Below, piece by piece: positions 16,482-26,318 of a DNA stretch of 64,000 nucleotides. The stretch comes from UBA10438 sp044238605. Lineage in GTDB: Bacteria; Bacteroidota; Ignavibacteria; Kapaibacteriales; Kapaibacteriaceae. Each line of letters starts with the position of its first letter. Position 1 is the first letter of the stretch. The notes below the pieces were generated by a model, which worked only from the letters and a program-made list of their open reading frames with translations, searched no databases and was not told the origin of the DNA. A program made the translations under genes and the position numbers. The stretch is taken from positions 186,001 to 250,000 of the forward strand of contig JBIICY010000004.1 of NCBI GenBank assembly GCA_044238605.1, in the 5' to 3' direction.

Positions 16482-17447
16482 CTACTCCCACAGCCTTCTC
16501 GTTTTATCCCTACACACCTCTTTGAGCTTTGCGGGGGAGACAATCGTAAGTGCGTCCGACCATGACACCACCCATGAGACGAGTTCGGGTGAAAGAGGCG
16601 CGGTGATGCGCAGATCGAGCGAGCCGTCGCGTTTGCGAGTTATCTGTTGTGAAGGGTGCCACGCGCGGGAGGCAAAGAAATCTGCGGCGGATGCATCAAC
16701 ACGCAGGTGGATCGATCTGACGTCACCATCGTACACGCCGAAACGTCCGCTCGTATAATGTGCTTCGTTGAATTCATGCAGCGGCCATGTGATATCATCA
16801 GCACATTCAACCTGGTCTATGCGGTCTGCCGCAAGCGTGATGTATTGCTTGTACGTTGGATGCCACGCGGCAACGTAAAGACGTCCGGCATGATTGATAA
16901 GCCTGCAGAACGACACCACAAATGTCTTGGTCGAGCCGCCATGGATGGAACGATACGTTACTCTGTCCCAATGCGGATCGGTGATTGCAAAGACAATCGT
17001 CTCCATCACTGCATCATCAACGGCCGTGGCATAGCGTCCAGGCGAAACATCTGCAACTAAGTCCTCCTGTATAAACACCGTGCCGGGAGCAAGACGCTCC
17101 AGCTTCTGCTGCAGGCGGTCGATGTCCTTGTGCACGCGTGTATGCCGAAACGCGCCTAAAGCCCCCTTCAAGAGATGCAGTGATAGGATCTCGTTACTGG
17201 AGATGATAAGGGGCTGTAGCGATCTGTAGTTTGAGGGTACGTACCAGCGCTGTTCGCGTCCAGAGCGCTCGCACTGGAGCGGAATGCCGGCATCTTCGAG
17301 GGTGCGCAGATCTCGCTGGATCTGACGCCGAGTAACCGGTCCAGATTCGCGCACAGCAACCGCATCTGCCAGTTCCTGTGTAGAGAGCTTGCGTCCACTT
17401 GCCAGCTCCATGAGGAGTCGTATTGCACGAGAGATTTGTGTTGACAT
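16482..17447 (-). CDS. WYL-domain transcription regulator (HTH-WYL)
   Basis: 321 residues from the ATG at 17447; an upstream TTG at 17465 would add six residues not seen in the family. Residues 1-70 are a DeoR/HTH_11-like winged helix (RLLMELASGRKLSTQELADAV, RRQIQRDLRTLEDAGIPL). The WYL ligand domain follows at about 130-230, with FCRLINHAGRLYVAAWHPTY, and a WCX-like C-terminal extension to 321. WYL regulators bind nucleic-acid-like ligands and often control phage-defence genes (BrxR and CapW are examples). An imperfect palindrome lies just upstream, with two near-copies at 58.9 and 59.6 kb, so autoregulation plus a distant regulon is likely. The -7 box ends 4 nt before the ATG, implying a leaderless message. 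Confidence 0.9.
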   Translation of the reverse strand: MSTQISRAIRLLMELASGRKLSTQELADAVAVRESGPVTRRQIQRDLRTLEDAGIPLQCERSGREQRWYVPSNYRSLQPLIISSNEILSLHLLKGALGAFRHTRVHKDIDRLQQKLERLAPGTVFIQEDLVADVSPGRYATAVDDAVMETIVFAITDPHWDRVTYRSIHGGSTKTFVVSFCRLINHAGRLYVAAWHPTYKQYITLAADRIDQVECADDITWPLHEFNEAHYTSGRFGVYDGDVRSIHLRVDASAADFFASRAWHPSQQITRKRDGSLDLRITAPLSPELVSWVVSWSDALTIVSPAKLKEVCRDKTRRLWE

Positions 17448-17451
17448 ATCG

Positions 17452-17485
17452 CAAAGGTATCTCAATACGTGACATCATACGTCGC
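17452..17485 (-). promoter_or_regulatory. Operator and -7 box of the WYL gene
   Basis: On the minus strand a 17-bp near-palindrome (GCGACGTATGATGTCAC, 17485-17469) is followed by 9 nt and TACCTTTG (17459-17452). The same design, with the same 9-nt gap, is found at 58935 and 59559. No TTTG -33 box is present; the palindrome sits in its place. Confidence 0.75.
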
Positions 17486-17542
17486 CTATCGGCCCATCTT
17501 TGCAGCTGGCAGGATAAATAAACATTTATTGTAGTTGTATCC

Positions 17543-17569
17543 GGGCGGGCCTTCGGGCCCGCCCTTTTT
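17543..17569 (+). terminator. Rho-independent terminator, plus strand
   Basis: GGGCGGGCC (17543-17551), loop TTCG, GGCCCGCCC (17556-17564), then five T. No plus-strand gene lies directly upstream, since the WYL gene is on the other strand. A weak -7-like CATCTTTG at 17494-17501 could start a short RNA of about 60 nt ending here. Alternatively it shields the region from read-through. Confidence 0.75.
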
Positions 17570-17785
17570 AGTATCAACGCATCACATGATACTCACATTC
17601 TCAGGGTATATGTAGACCAGCGATACTATGGGGCAGTAAGTTGAACGGCTGGTTACTGGTTACGGATGACGATGTGTGTCTCTCTCTCTCTCGGAGGGTC
17701 AGTATGAATGGGCAGATGAGACGGAGACAATGACAAAGGACGAATTACCAAGTACTTCTTTGCACTTGTGAAAGCTATTCGTACT
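17570..17785. other. Gene-free stretch with a TC microsatellite
   Basis: No supported gene. It contains a (TC)7 run at 17679-17692. Only reading frames of under 15 codons start here. Confidence 0.5.
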
Positions 17786-18616
17786 TCATTCAAACGTCTC
17801 AACTCGCTTATTGACATCTACATCTCGGATACCGAATGACGATTGTGCGAATCTGTTACTAGGATCACCTTGTACTCGGAAACTCAGTGTGAGAGTATAC
17901 GTTTCAGCAGATGCAGTAGAGAAGAGCTTTTGCAAGGTAGTAATGTCTCTATCAATAAGGTATTCATCATCCGATGAGTTGTTTATTCTTGCTTGCCGGA
18001 CCACCTTGTTGCCATATTCATCTCTGTAGGTATAGGTGGCACTTTTGCTAAGTATGCCCTCAATCGGATTGTTCAAGTAGAGCGAGAGGACTTGATTAGG
18101 GTAGATCACTACTTCGGGAGAGGCAAGCTTGGTGACAGTAGTTCCGTTTGTTGCGGAAAACGAAGAAGACTTGCTCGACCCTGCAAGCCTCTCGGTAGAC
18201 AGAAACGCGTACGGATTGACACCCATCGTTGAGTTCTCACTTACGGAGCTTGTCACGGAACTCGCATGAAATGAGTACTCTGTATATGCATCGTCGGCAA
18301 GTGGTGTTGTGCTGATTATAGTGTCTGCTACCATAAGGTTAGCCGTCCTTTTGTCTATTACAACTGGCCTTGTGCCAATGTTTTTCAGCATCATTCGAAA
18401 CACCGAGTTATTGCCAGAGTTGCTATCAAGGGAGAACAGCAGAGCACCATCACCACCAGATTGAGCGCGTTGCTCGATCTTGTATCCACGTGAAAGCACC
18501 GTGTATCGGTTACTGGTACAGCCAGTGCCAAACAATCCAACAGCAAAAAGTGCAATGAAAAGAGGTATGGTAACAGTTGGCTTGACGTGATTAACAGATG
18601 TTAGCATTCTCTGCAT
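17786..18616 (-). CDS. Exported lipoprotein of unknown function
   Basis: I chose the Met at 18616 (276 residues); Met at 18607 is equally possible, and a longer frame to 18688 adds a non-signal-like leader. A hydrophobic signal helix (VTIPLFIALFAVGLFGTGC) ends at a lipobox-like Cys, which suggests membrane anchoring on the periplasmic side. The mature part is Ser/Thr/Asn-rich and beta-like, with GIRDVDVNKRVETFE at the end. It is transcribed away from the restriction cluster that begins at 18870. No family recognised. Confidence 0.7.
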   Translation of the reverse strand: MQRMLTSVNHVKPTVTIPLFIALFAVGLFGTGCTSNRYTVLSRGYKIEQRAQSGGDGALLFSLDSNSGNNSVFRMMLKNIGTRPVVIDKRTANLMVADTIISTTPLADDAYTEYSFHASSVTSSVSENSTMGVNPYAFLSTERLAGSSKSSSFSATNGTTVTKLASPEVVIYPNQVLSLYLNNPIEGILSKSATYTYRDEYGNKVVRQARINNSSDDEYLIDRDITTLQKLFSTASAETYTLTLSFRVQGDPSNRFAQSSFGIRDVDVNKRVETFE

Positions 18617-18869
18617 CCCAAAATTCTGAATACATGGTAGTAGTGAAACCGAAGCTATCATTCCAAATCTACGTCGAATGTCTATCACACGACAGGGTAC
18701 TTGCTGGTATGGTTGCCAACCAAGGGGTGAGTCGATCCCAACCGCTCAAGTTTGAATTCAAAAAGGGTGTGGATATCAACCAGGTGTATACGCTGATTTG
18801 TAGGCATATATTGTAGGCCAGCCTTACATATCTGCTGCGTAGACTATCAGTAATTGTCGTTGTATCTGC

Positions 18870-21527
18870 ATGCAAACAAACGTCCGGACGCCTCAATCGA
18901 TATTTATGCTTCCTCAGCGGCTGTTAGTGCCGCTGTTTCAACGTCCGTATGTGTGGAACGAAGAGCTCCAGTGGGAGCCGCTGTGGCGGGATGTGGAGCG
19001 TGTCTCAAACAGATTGCTGTACACACCCGCAGATGCCATCCCGCACTTCATCGGGGCTGTGGTGCTACAGGCACGGACAACGAACGTTGGTGATCTGCCC
19101 GAGTTTGCCGTTATCGATGGACAGCAGCGATTAACAACGCTGCAGATCCTGCTGGATGCGCTACATGCGCAGTGTGTAGAGGTTAACGCAACTGCACCGG
19201 CCGAGCGACTGCACGAGCTTGTAGAGAATAAGAGCGCATACTGTAAGCATCCAGAAGACAGATACAAGGTTTGGCCTACGAACAGAGACAGGCCGGCATT
19301 CAATGAGGTGATGTCGGCTCCGACGCCTGTGGAGTACGACGGACTCGACCATGCTCAGGCACGTCTGGTCCATGCGCATAAGTTCTTTTTCGAACGTTCA
19401 CGTGAGTACATCCTCGCAGAGGGTGAGCAGCGTGCTCTCGATAGGGCAAATGCACTTGAGCGCACCGCGCGCGAACTCCTCCAAATGGTTGTTATTGAAC
19501 TTAGCGTTGATGAAAACGCCCAGGAGATCTTTGAGACGCTGAATGCACGGGGCTCGCTGCTTACCGCGGCAGACCTCATCAAGAACTTCATTTTTCAGCG
19601 TCTTCTCGAAGAGGGCGTGGATGTAGACAAGGCATACAACGACTATTGGAAAGAATTCGAGACGCCATTCTGGGAAGAAGAGGTCTCGATGGGACGTCTC
19701 ATCTACTCGCGTGCGTCGGTTTTTCTGGGTCATTGGCTCATGGCAAAGACCGGCGAGGAGATCGTTGCACGCGAGGTGTTTACGCGATTCAAGACCTATG
19801 CTCTGCATGACTGCGGATTATCCATGACGGACCTATTGCGTCAGGTGCACACGGCTAGCCATGTGTACAGAGAGTTTATCGAAGCCGGCAAGACAAAACT
19901 TCCATCGATGACTCGTAGAGACCTGTTCTGCTACCGCACAACCGTGATGGAAAGCGACATGATTCGCGTGCTGCTCCTCTGGTTGTACGATCCGGAACTT
20001 CAGCGCGTTGATCCAATAAGCAGCGACCGCCTGGACAGGTGTCTGCAGGTAATCGAGACATGGTTTGTGCGTCGGATGCTTGTGCGTGCAACAACGAAGC
20101 TGATAACACGCACGCTTGTTGAGCTAGTAGCACGCCTGAACGTTGCGGGACGCACCAATGCCGATGAAGTTATCGAACAGTACTTTTCTTCCTTGCAGGC
20201 CGATGCCAACTATCTTCCGGATGACGACTACGTAAGCCGTGAACTTCGAACAAGCTCTACCTACCGTCGCATGCACAAAGGCCGTCTGCGCATGGTGATG
20301 GAAGCCATTGAGGACCACCTTAACGGCTACAAGACCGGTGGCAAGCCCCTTGCAGCAAACCGCATCACCAAGTATGCGCTCACCATTGAGCACATCATGC
20401 CGCAGAAGTGGGAGACGTCGTGGGCAGCACCGGACGACAATGACATCGAGACACGAAACGTCCGCGTACACCAGCTTGGCAATCTTGTGCTCACCACGCA
20501 GTCGCTGAACTCGGCTGTTTCCAACGGACCCTGGGAAGGGGCTAGTGGAAAGCGTGTAGCCTTGCAGCGTCACGGATTTCTTGCCTCTACAGCAGACCTT
20601 TTGCGCGATGACCAAACATCGTGGACAGACGCTGACATCGACAAGCGCACACAGCGGATGATAGATGCCATACTCGAGATTTGGCCCGTGCCGCCAGGGT
20701 ACCGCACGCAGCTAGCGAATGAGGCAGACGAGCGTGCGCGTGCTGTTGACTTGCGTGACCTCATCAATGCTGGGTTGCTCAAAGCCGGACAACGACTCTA
20801 TGCCATTCGCTCCAAGTATATGGACGTGGAAGCATTTCTCACATCGGACGGTAGGATTGCAATTGGTAACGAATTGCACGATACTCCATCTGGCGCAGGG
20901 TTCGCGCTTCGCATGCGCTCCACGAACGGGTGGGTGTTCTGGACAACCGATGAGCAGAGGAAAAAGAGTTTACGATTGTATCGAAGCATCTATCTGCAGC
21001 AAAGCGGATTAGAGCAATCAGGTGATTTTAATATTGATGAAGCAATTGACGAGCTTACAGCATCAGATCGCTCAAATTCAGGCACTCAATCCGACTTTTG
21101 GTACGACTACTGGGCAGAACTCAAGAACTATTTCGAAGACTGCGACTCACCGATCAACCTCCGAACTCCGCTGCGCCAAAACTGGAAAGACGTAGGCATC
21201 GGTAGATCGGGTTGTTGGCTTTCAATGCAAGTATGGTCGCGCAATAGTTCGTTAGAAGACTCTGGTCCAGGGATGAACGTAGCACTTATCGTCAATCGTC
21301 CGCAGTGGTTCGAACAGCTCCAAAACCATCAGAGCGAAATCGAATCCAAATTCGGTTCACCCCTCGATTGGAACGTAAAGGAAGGCCGGAAGCAACGGTT
21401 TATCGCCACGCGAACCAACCTCGATCCCACGAACAAATCAAACTGGCCAGAGTGCTTCGAATGGCACCTCGAAAACCTTACTAAACTTCGCACAGTGTTG
21501 CAGCCATTTGTGCAAGAGTTGGTGTAA
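18870..21527 (+). CDS. GmrSD-like DUF262/DUF1524 nuclease with RAMA-like and DUF4268-like tail
   Basis: 885 residues. N-terminal DUF262: VPLFQRPYVWN at 20-30 and the ParB-like NTP-site motif DGQQR at 83-87. DUF1524 HNH nuclease around 500-570: TIEHIMPQ, QLGNLVLTT, SNGPW. After that, about 630-715 resembles the RAMA/DUF4357 module (LLKAGQRLYA, DGRIAIG, GWVFW), thought to read modified bases, and about 735-885 resembles DUF4268 (SDFWYDYWAELKNYF). DUF262-DUF1524 proteins such as GmrSD cut glucosylated or otherwise modified DNA. The fused C-terminal modules are uncommon additions. It sits 25 bp before a methyltransferase operon, so it may be a modification-dependent partner of that system. HNH and DUF262 residues look intact. 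Confidence 0.85.
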   Translation: MQTNVRTPQSIFMLPQRLLVPLFQRPYVWNEELQWEPLWRDVERVSNRLLYTPADAIPHFIGAVVLQARTTNVGDLPEFAVIDGQQRLTTLQILLDALHAQCVEVNATAPAERLHELVENKSAYCKHPEDRYKVWPTNRDRPAFNEVMSAPTPVEYDGLDHAQARLVHAHKFFFERSREYILAEGEQRALDRANALERTARELLQMVVIELSVDENAQEIFETLNARGSLLTAADLIKNFIFQRLLEEGVDVDKAYNDYWKEFETPFWEEEVSMGRLIYSRASVFLGHWLMAKTGEEIVAREVFTRFKTYALHDCGLSMTDLLRQVHTASHVYREFIEAGKTKLPSMTRRDLFCYRTTVMESDMIRVLLLWLYDPELQRVDPISSDRLDRCLQVIETWFVRRMLVRATTKLITRTLVELVARLNVAGRTNADEVIEQYFSSLQADANYLPDDDYVSRELRTSSTYRRMHKGRLRMVMEAIEDHLNGYKTGGKPLAANRITKYALTIEHIMPQKWETSWAAPDDNDIETRNVRVHQLGNLVLTTQSLNSAVSNGPWEGASGKRVALQRHGFLASTADLLRDDQTSWTDADIDKRTQRMIDAILEIWPVPPGYRTQLANEADERARAVDLRDLINAGLLKAGQRLYAIRSKYMDVEAFLTSDGRIAIGNELHDTPSGAGFALRMRSTNGWVFWTTDEQRKKSLRLYRSIYLQQSGLEQSGDFNIDEAIDELTASDRSNSGTQSDFWYDYWAELKNYFEDCDSPINLRTPLRQNWKDVGIGRSGCWLSMQVWSRNSSLEDSGPGMNVALIVNRPQWFEQLQNHQSEIESKFGSPLDWNVKEGRKQRFIATRTNLDPTNKSNWPECFEWHLENLTKLRTVLQPFVQELV

Positions 21528-21552
21528 CAAATTTCTCTTTTGATTGCAGTCT

Positions 21553-22188
21553 ATGTCCCTCGTAAAATCAAAACAGCGTGTTGCCGATCACGGCGAAGTT
21601 TTTACACCGGAATGGATGGTTGATGCCATGCTTGACCTTGTTAAAGACGAGAGCCAGCGCATTGATTCTCGGTTCTTAGAGCCTGCATGTGGCAGTGGTA
21701 ATTTTCTTGTGAAGATCCTTCAACGGAAGCTGGCAACAGTTGAGTTGAAGTATGGTAAGTCCGACTTTGACAAGCGTCAGTTCTCGTTGCTTGCTGTCAT
21801 GTGCACGTATGGCATCGAGCTCCTGGCAGATAACATTGCTGAGTGCCGTGCTAATATGTTGGAGGTCTTGGCAGAGTATCTGCAGCTTGATGAGGCCGAT
21901 GACCTGTACAAAGCAGCGGCCTATGTGTTATCTCAGAACCTGGTTCATGGCGATGCACTGTCCATGCAGACGCTAGAAGGTCAGCCTATTACGTTTGCTG
22001 AATGGGGCTATCTGGGCAAGGGGAAGTTTCAGCGCAGGGATTTCCGTTATGATGTGCTAACGCAAACATCGTCGTATTCTCAAGAGGGCACGCTTTTTGC
22101 TCATCTCGGTAAGCATGAGATCTTTACGCCAGCAGCTACATACCCTCCTATGACTATTCAAGATTTAGCCACGAGAGGTGGTGAATGA
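21553..22188 (+). CDS. N6-adenine methyltransferase-like subunit lacking motif IV
   Basis: 211 residues from the ATG at 21553; a TTG 9 bp upstream is the alternative. It has the Eco57I-type N-terminal signature EVFTPEWMVDAML and a good SAM-binding motif I (LEPACGSGNF), but no (N/D)PP(Y/F) catalytic motif and no target-recognition region. The next gene, overlapping by 4 nt, repeats the same N-terminal layout and has NPPYQ. This one may therefore be a non-catalytic SAM-binding partner or a decayed half-enzyme held by translational coupling. Confidence 0.8.
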   Translation: MSLVKSKQRVADHGEVFTPEWMVDAMLDLVKDESQRIDSRFLEPACGSGNFLVKILQRKLATVELKYGKSDFDKRQFSLLAVMCTYGIELLADNIAECRANMLEVLAEYLQLDEADDLYKAAAYVLSQNLVHGDALSMQTLEGQPITFAEWGYLGKGKFQRRDFRYDVLTQTSSYSQEGTLFAHLGKHEIFTPAATYPPMTIQDLATRGGE

Positions 22189-23765
22189 CTACCCAGGCCC
22201 AGTTTACGCTCCGCGGACGCAACCCAGACATTCTGAGTTGTATCGCGAGTCTCTCGAACGACGAGGTGTTCACTCCTCCCGAGTTTGCTAATCGTATGCT
22301 CGATTCCATCGCTGATGCCTGGGCTGCTGATCATAACGGTGCCAGCATTTGGGAAGACAGTAGCGTCACATTCCTTGATCCTTGCACAAAGTCAGGAGTG
22401 TTCCTCCGCGAGATTACTCGACGTCTCACTGATGGTCTTGCGAGGCAGATACCAGACCTGCAAACACGTGTCGATCACATCCTTACGAAACAAGTTTTCG
22501 GAATCGGCATTACGCGTCTTACCAGCTTGATGGCCAGACGCAGTCTCTATTGCACAAAACACGCAAATGGGGCTCATTCAATCGCGCAGTCGTTCTCCAA
22601 TGATGCTGGGAACATCTGGTACGACCGGATGGAGCATACATGGGAGGGTTCAAAGTGCGTCTATTGTGGTGCACCTAAGACGATTCTCGATCGCGAGGGT
22701 GCGATTGAAAATTACGCCTATGCATTCATTCACACAGATAACATTAAATCTCGTCTAGCAGAGATGTTTGGAGCTAACATGCAGTTCGATGTGATTATTG
22801 GAAACCCGCCTTATCAGATGAAAGGTGGAGCCGGAGGGTCTAGCGACTCATCGATATATCATCTTTTTATCGAGCAGGCGAAGAAACTACAGCCACGCTT
22901 TTTGTCAATGGTAGTCCCGTCAAGATGGTTGGCTGGTGGGCGCGGTCTTGACGAATTCAGACGTGAAATGCTAGATAGTGGAAATCTTAGAATACTGTGT
23001 GACTACCCATCAGCCAGAGATGTTTTTCCAAGTGTAGACATAATGGGTGGAGTCTGTTACTTCCTTTTGTCTCCAGACCATAATGGACCTTGTAATGTGT
23101 CTGTGGATAGAGATGGTGAAAAAACTCAGTCGATAAGAATGTTGGATGAGTTTGATGTATTCGTGCGTGATTTGGAGGCTGTAGAGATATTGAGGAAGGT
23201 AATTGCTCGAGGAGAAAAATCGGTAGTGTCAATTTTAACGGCTGATACTCCGTTCGGCATCGCTACTAATTATGAGGACTATCGTGCGGAACCTAAGGAG
23301 GGAGATATAGAACTTCACCTTGTCAAATCAGGAAAGCGAACTACGGGATACATTGCACGAGATGCTATTCACAAGAATGCGGCTCTGATTGACAAGTGGA
23401 AAGTTCTTGCACCAAAGGCACATGGAGCGACAAAAATACCTCTCACCGTGCTAGGCAAGCCTTGGCTTTGCCAACCTCCATCAGCTGCGACGCAAACTTT
23501 CTTGGCTTTCATTTTTGATTCTAAATCCGAGGCACTGAGTTTTGAGACATATTACCGGACTAAGTTCTTTCGCTTTCTAGTTTCTACGCGTAAGATTACG
23601 CAAGATGCTCTTCGACAAACTTACTCGTGGGTTCCAATCCAAAAATGGGACCGGCAATGGACAGACGAGGCACTATACGCAATGTATAGTCTTACAGGCG
23701 AGCAGATAGATCATATCGAATCCATTATTAGACCCATGAATGGCGATACTAACAACGATGAATAA
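22185..23765 (+). CDS. Eco57I-like N6-adenine DNA methyltransferase
   Basis: 526 residues. N-terminal EVFTPPEFANRML and motif I in a weakened form (FLDPCTKSGVFL), a CVYC zinc-like pair in an insert, then catalytic motif IV FDVIIGNPPYQ near 200-210. The C-terminal third is the likely target-recognition domain; its base composition is visibly more A/T rich than the first third, as expected for a swapped specificity region. It methylates adenine in host DNA to mark self. It overlaps the previous subunit by 4 nt and the helicase-nuclease gene by 26 nt. Confidence 0.85.
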   Translation: MTTQAQFTLRGRNPDILSCIASLSNDEVFTPPEFANRMLDSIADAWAADHNGASIWEDSSVTFLDPCTKSGVFLREITRRLTDGLARQIPDLQTRVDHILTKQVFGIGITRLTSLMARRSLYCTKHANGAHSIAQSFSNDAGNIWYDRMEHTWEGSKCVYCGAPKTILDREGAIENYAYAFIHTDNIKSRLAEMFGANMQFDVIIGNPPYQMKGGAGGSSDSSIYHLFIEQAKKLQPRFLSMVVPSRWLAGGRGLDEFRREMLDSGNLRILCDYPSARDVFPSVDIMGGVCYFLLSPDHNGPCNVSVDRDGEKTQSIRMLDEFDVFVRDLEAVEILRKVIARGEKSVVSILTADTPFGIATNYEDYRAEPKEGDIELHLVKSGKRTTGYIARDAIHKNAALIDKWKVLAPKAHGATKIPLTVLGKPWLCQPPSAATQTFLAFIFDSKSEALSFETYYRTKFFRFLVSTRKITQDALRQTYSWVPIQKWDRQWTDEALYAMYSLTGEQIDHIESIIRPMNGDTNNDE

Positions 23766-26298
23766 TCTTGTTGACCAAATTCTCGCCCCAAAACTTGAAT
23801 CCCAGCTTCGCATCTACGCATACGAGATACACGATGAAGCGCACAAGGGCATGCTCAAAGTCGGCCAAACAACGCGTGATGTTAAGACGCGTGTTGCTGA
23901 GCAATTGAAGACAGCCGGGATTACGAACTATACCATCCGCATTGATGAGCCAGCAGAGCGGCTTGACGGCTCGTTGTTCCGGGATTACGAGGTGCGAAAG
24001 GTTCTCCAGCAAAAAGGACACGAAAATCCTATGCTGGAATGGATGCGTTGCACGGTTGATGATGTAAAGAATGCCATCAAAGAGTTGCGGTCGGGTCTTA
24101 CGTTCTCTGGCACACATCACGCAGACTATGCAATGCGTAGTGAGCAAGCAGAGGCTGTGAAGGTTACGCATGAGTACTTCATGTCCCGCTGGGCAGAGGA
24201 CATGCATGCCGTCCCACGTTTTCTTTGGAACGCAAAAATGCGTTTCGGTAAGACCTTTGCTTCCTACCAGCTGGCAAAGAGGATGGGCGCAAAGCGAGTG
24301 CTTGTTGTCACCTTCAAGCCAGCTGTCGAAGATGCCTGGCGGACAGACCTGCAACAGCATGTTGATTTTGATGGATGGCAGTACTTCTCAAAGAACACCG
24401 ATGGAGATCCGCGAAAGGCCAGCCCACATAAGCCCCTTGTCTACTTCGGTTCATTTCAGGATTTACTTGGCAAGGATGATCTAGGAAACATCAAGGCAAA
24501 GAATGAGTGGATCCATGAGCTGGACTGGGACATCGTAATCTTTGATGAGTATCACTTCGGTGCTTGGCGCGAGAGCGCGAAAGAACTGTTCGAAGGTGAA
24601 GAAGAGAACATTACACGTCAGGAGACGCTCTTTGAGAATGAGCGTAAGTTCAACGAACGCGTTGCGGATTTCCAACAAGAGCTTGAGTCGGAATCAACAT
24701 TCCTGCCCATAACTACTCGCGCATACCTGTATCTCTCAGGTACGCCATTCCGAGCTCTGCGCAGTGGGGAGTTTATCGAAGAGCAGATCTTTAACTGGAC
24801 CTATACCGATGAACAGCGGGCAAAGGAAGAGTTCGCGATCCAGCATCCTAACAAACCTAACCCGTATGCACAGCTCCCGCAGATGCGTTTGCTTACGTAC
24901 CAGATGCCTGATGAGCTGCTGGCCATTGCGAGTGGGGGAGAGTTTGATGAGTTTGATCTGAACGAGTTCTTTGCCGCAACTGGAACAGGTAATGGGGCTC
25001 AGTTCAAACACAAGAGTGAAGTACAGAAGTGGCTGGACATTATTCGTGGCTCGTATGCATCACAGGCATACGATAATCTTAAATCGGGGTCGCGTCCACC
25101 ATTCCCGTACTCCGACGTCCGCCTACTTCCATACCTTCAGCACTCCTTCTGGTTCTTACCGAACGTTGCATCGTGCGATGCCATGGCAAATCTCCTGGCG
25201 GAGCGCCACAACACATTCTGGCATGAGTACAACGTGGTAGTTGCAGCTGGCACGAAGGCAGGAATTGGTTTAACTGCCTTGCCCCCTGTCCGAAAGGCTA
25301 TTGGTAGTGGGTTTACGACAAAGTCCATAACGCTATCTTGCGGTAAGCTGACAACAGGTGTTACCGTGGCGCAGTGGTCGTCGATTCTGATGCTGCGCAA
25401 CCTTAAATCACCTGAAACCTACTTCCAGGCAGCTTTTCGTGTACAGTCGCCCTGGACCATTAAGAATCCCAACGGCGATAACCCGCACGAAGAAGAGATC
25501 CTCAAGCCAATCTGCTATGTATTCGACTTTGCACCAACAAGAGCGCTACGTCAGCTCTCCGAGTACGGCAACAACCTCGCACCTCAGAATGCGAATCCTG
25601 AGCAAGCGGTTAAGGACCTGATCTCATTCCTGCCTGTGCTTGCGTTTGACGGTTCCAACATGATGCAGATTGACGCAGGTGCCGTGTTGGACATTGCCAT
25701 GGCAGGCACCTCGGCAACGCTCTTGGCGAGGAAATGGGAGTCGGCCATGCTCGTCAACGTAGACAACGAGACCCTCCGCAGAGTCCTCAACAACCCTGAG
25801 GCCCTTGCTGCCGTTGAGCGCATTGAAGGGTGGCGTGCATTGGGCGATAACATTATTGAGACCATCATCAACAAGAGTGAAAAGGTCAAGGAACTCAAGA
25901 CCAAGGCAAAAGAGAGCGGGCTGTCGACAAAGGAAAAGAAAGAGCTGTCCGACGAAGAAAAGGAATACAAGTCAAAGCGTAAGTTGATTCAGGAAAAGCT
26001 TATCAAGTTCGCAACGCGCATACCCGCCTTCATGTATCTCACGGACTTCCGCGAGAACACGCTCTATGATGTGATCACCAAGCTCGAGCCAGATCTCTTC
26101 CTAACCGTAACCGGCCTCACTGTGGAAGACTTCAACTTGCTCGTAAGCCTACGTGTATTCAACACTGAAAAAATGAATGAAGCAGTATTTGCGTTTCGTC
26201 GATACGAAGATGCATCACTGCACTACACAGGCATTGCAAGCCACGACGGCCTAACCCAATGGGGAGGCTATGATACTGTGGTGGCGAAGGAGAGGTAG
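23740..26298 (+). CDS. GIY-YIG-fused restriction helicase
   Basis: 852 residues (846 if translation starts at Met7, 23758). Residues about 22-95 look like a GIY-YIG/T5orf172 nuclease domain (LRIYAYEIH ... GMLKVGQT). A superfamily 2 restriction-type helicase follows: Walker A AKMRFGKT near 165-172, motif II FDEYH near 268-272, motif III LYLSGTPF, and FQAAFRVQSPW for motif VI. Near residues 700-760 there is a Lys/Glu-rich helix. Together with the two methyltransferase genes, which it overlaps, it forms a complete restriction-modification system in which ATP-driven translocation and GIY-YIG cleavage would be in one chain. Confidence 0.85.
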   Translation: MAILTTMNNLVDQILAPKLESQLRIYAYEIHDEAHKGMLKVGQTTRDVKTRVAEQLKTAGITNYTIRIDEPAERLDGSLFRDYEVRKVLQQKGHENPMLEWMRCTVDDVKNAIKELRSGLTFSGTHHADYAMRSEQAEAVKVTHEYFMSRWAEDMHAVPRFLWNAKMRFGKTFASYQLAKRMGAKRVLVVTFKPAVEDAWRTDLQQHVDFDGWQYFSKNTDGDPRKASPHKPLVYFGSFQDLLGKDDLGNIKAKNEWIHELDWDIVIFDEYHFGAWRESAKELFEGEEENITRQETLFENERKFNERVADFQQELESESTFLPITTRAYLYLSGTPFRALRSGEFIEEQIFNWTYTDEQRAKEEFAIQHPNKPNPYAQLPQMRLLTYQMPDELLAIASGGEFDEFDLNEFFAATGTGNGAQFKHKSEVQKWLDIIRGSYASQAYDNLKSGSRPPFPYSDVRLLPYLQHSFWFLPNVASCDAMANLLAERHNTFWHEYNVVVAAGTKAGIGLTALPPVRKAIGSGFTTKSITLSCGKLTTGVTVAQWSSILMLRNLKSPETYFQAAFRVQSPWTIKNPNGDNPHEEEILKPICYVFDFAPTRALRQLSEYGNNLAPQNANPEQAVKDLISFLPVLAFDGSNMMQIDAGAVLDIAMAGTSATLLARKWESAMLVNVDNETLRRVLNNPEALAAVERIEGWRALGDNIIETIINKSEKVKELKTKAKESGLSTKEKKELSDEEKEYKSKRKLIQEKLIKFATRIPAFMYLTDFRENTLYDVITKLEPDLFLTVTGLTVEDFNLLVSLRVFNTEKMNEAVFAFRRYEDASLHYTGIASHDGLTQWGGYDTVVAKER

Positions 26299-26318
26299 AT
26301 ACTTGTAGGAATTAAGTT

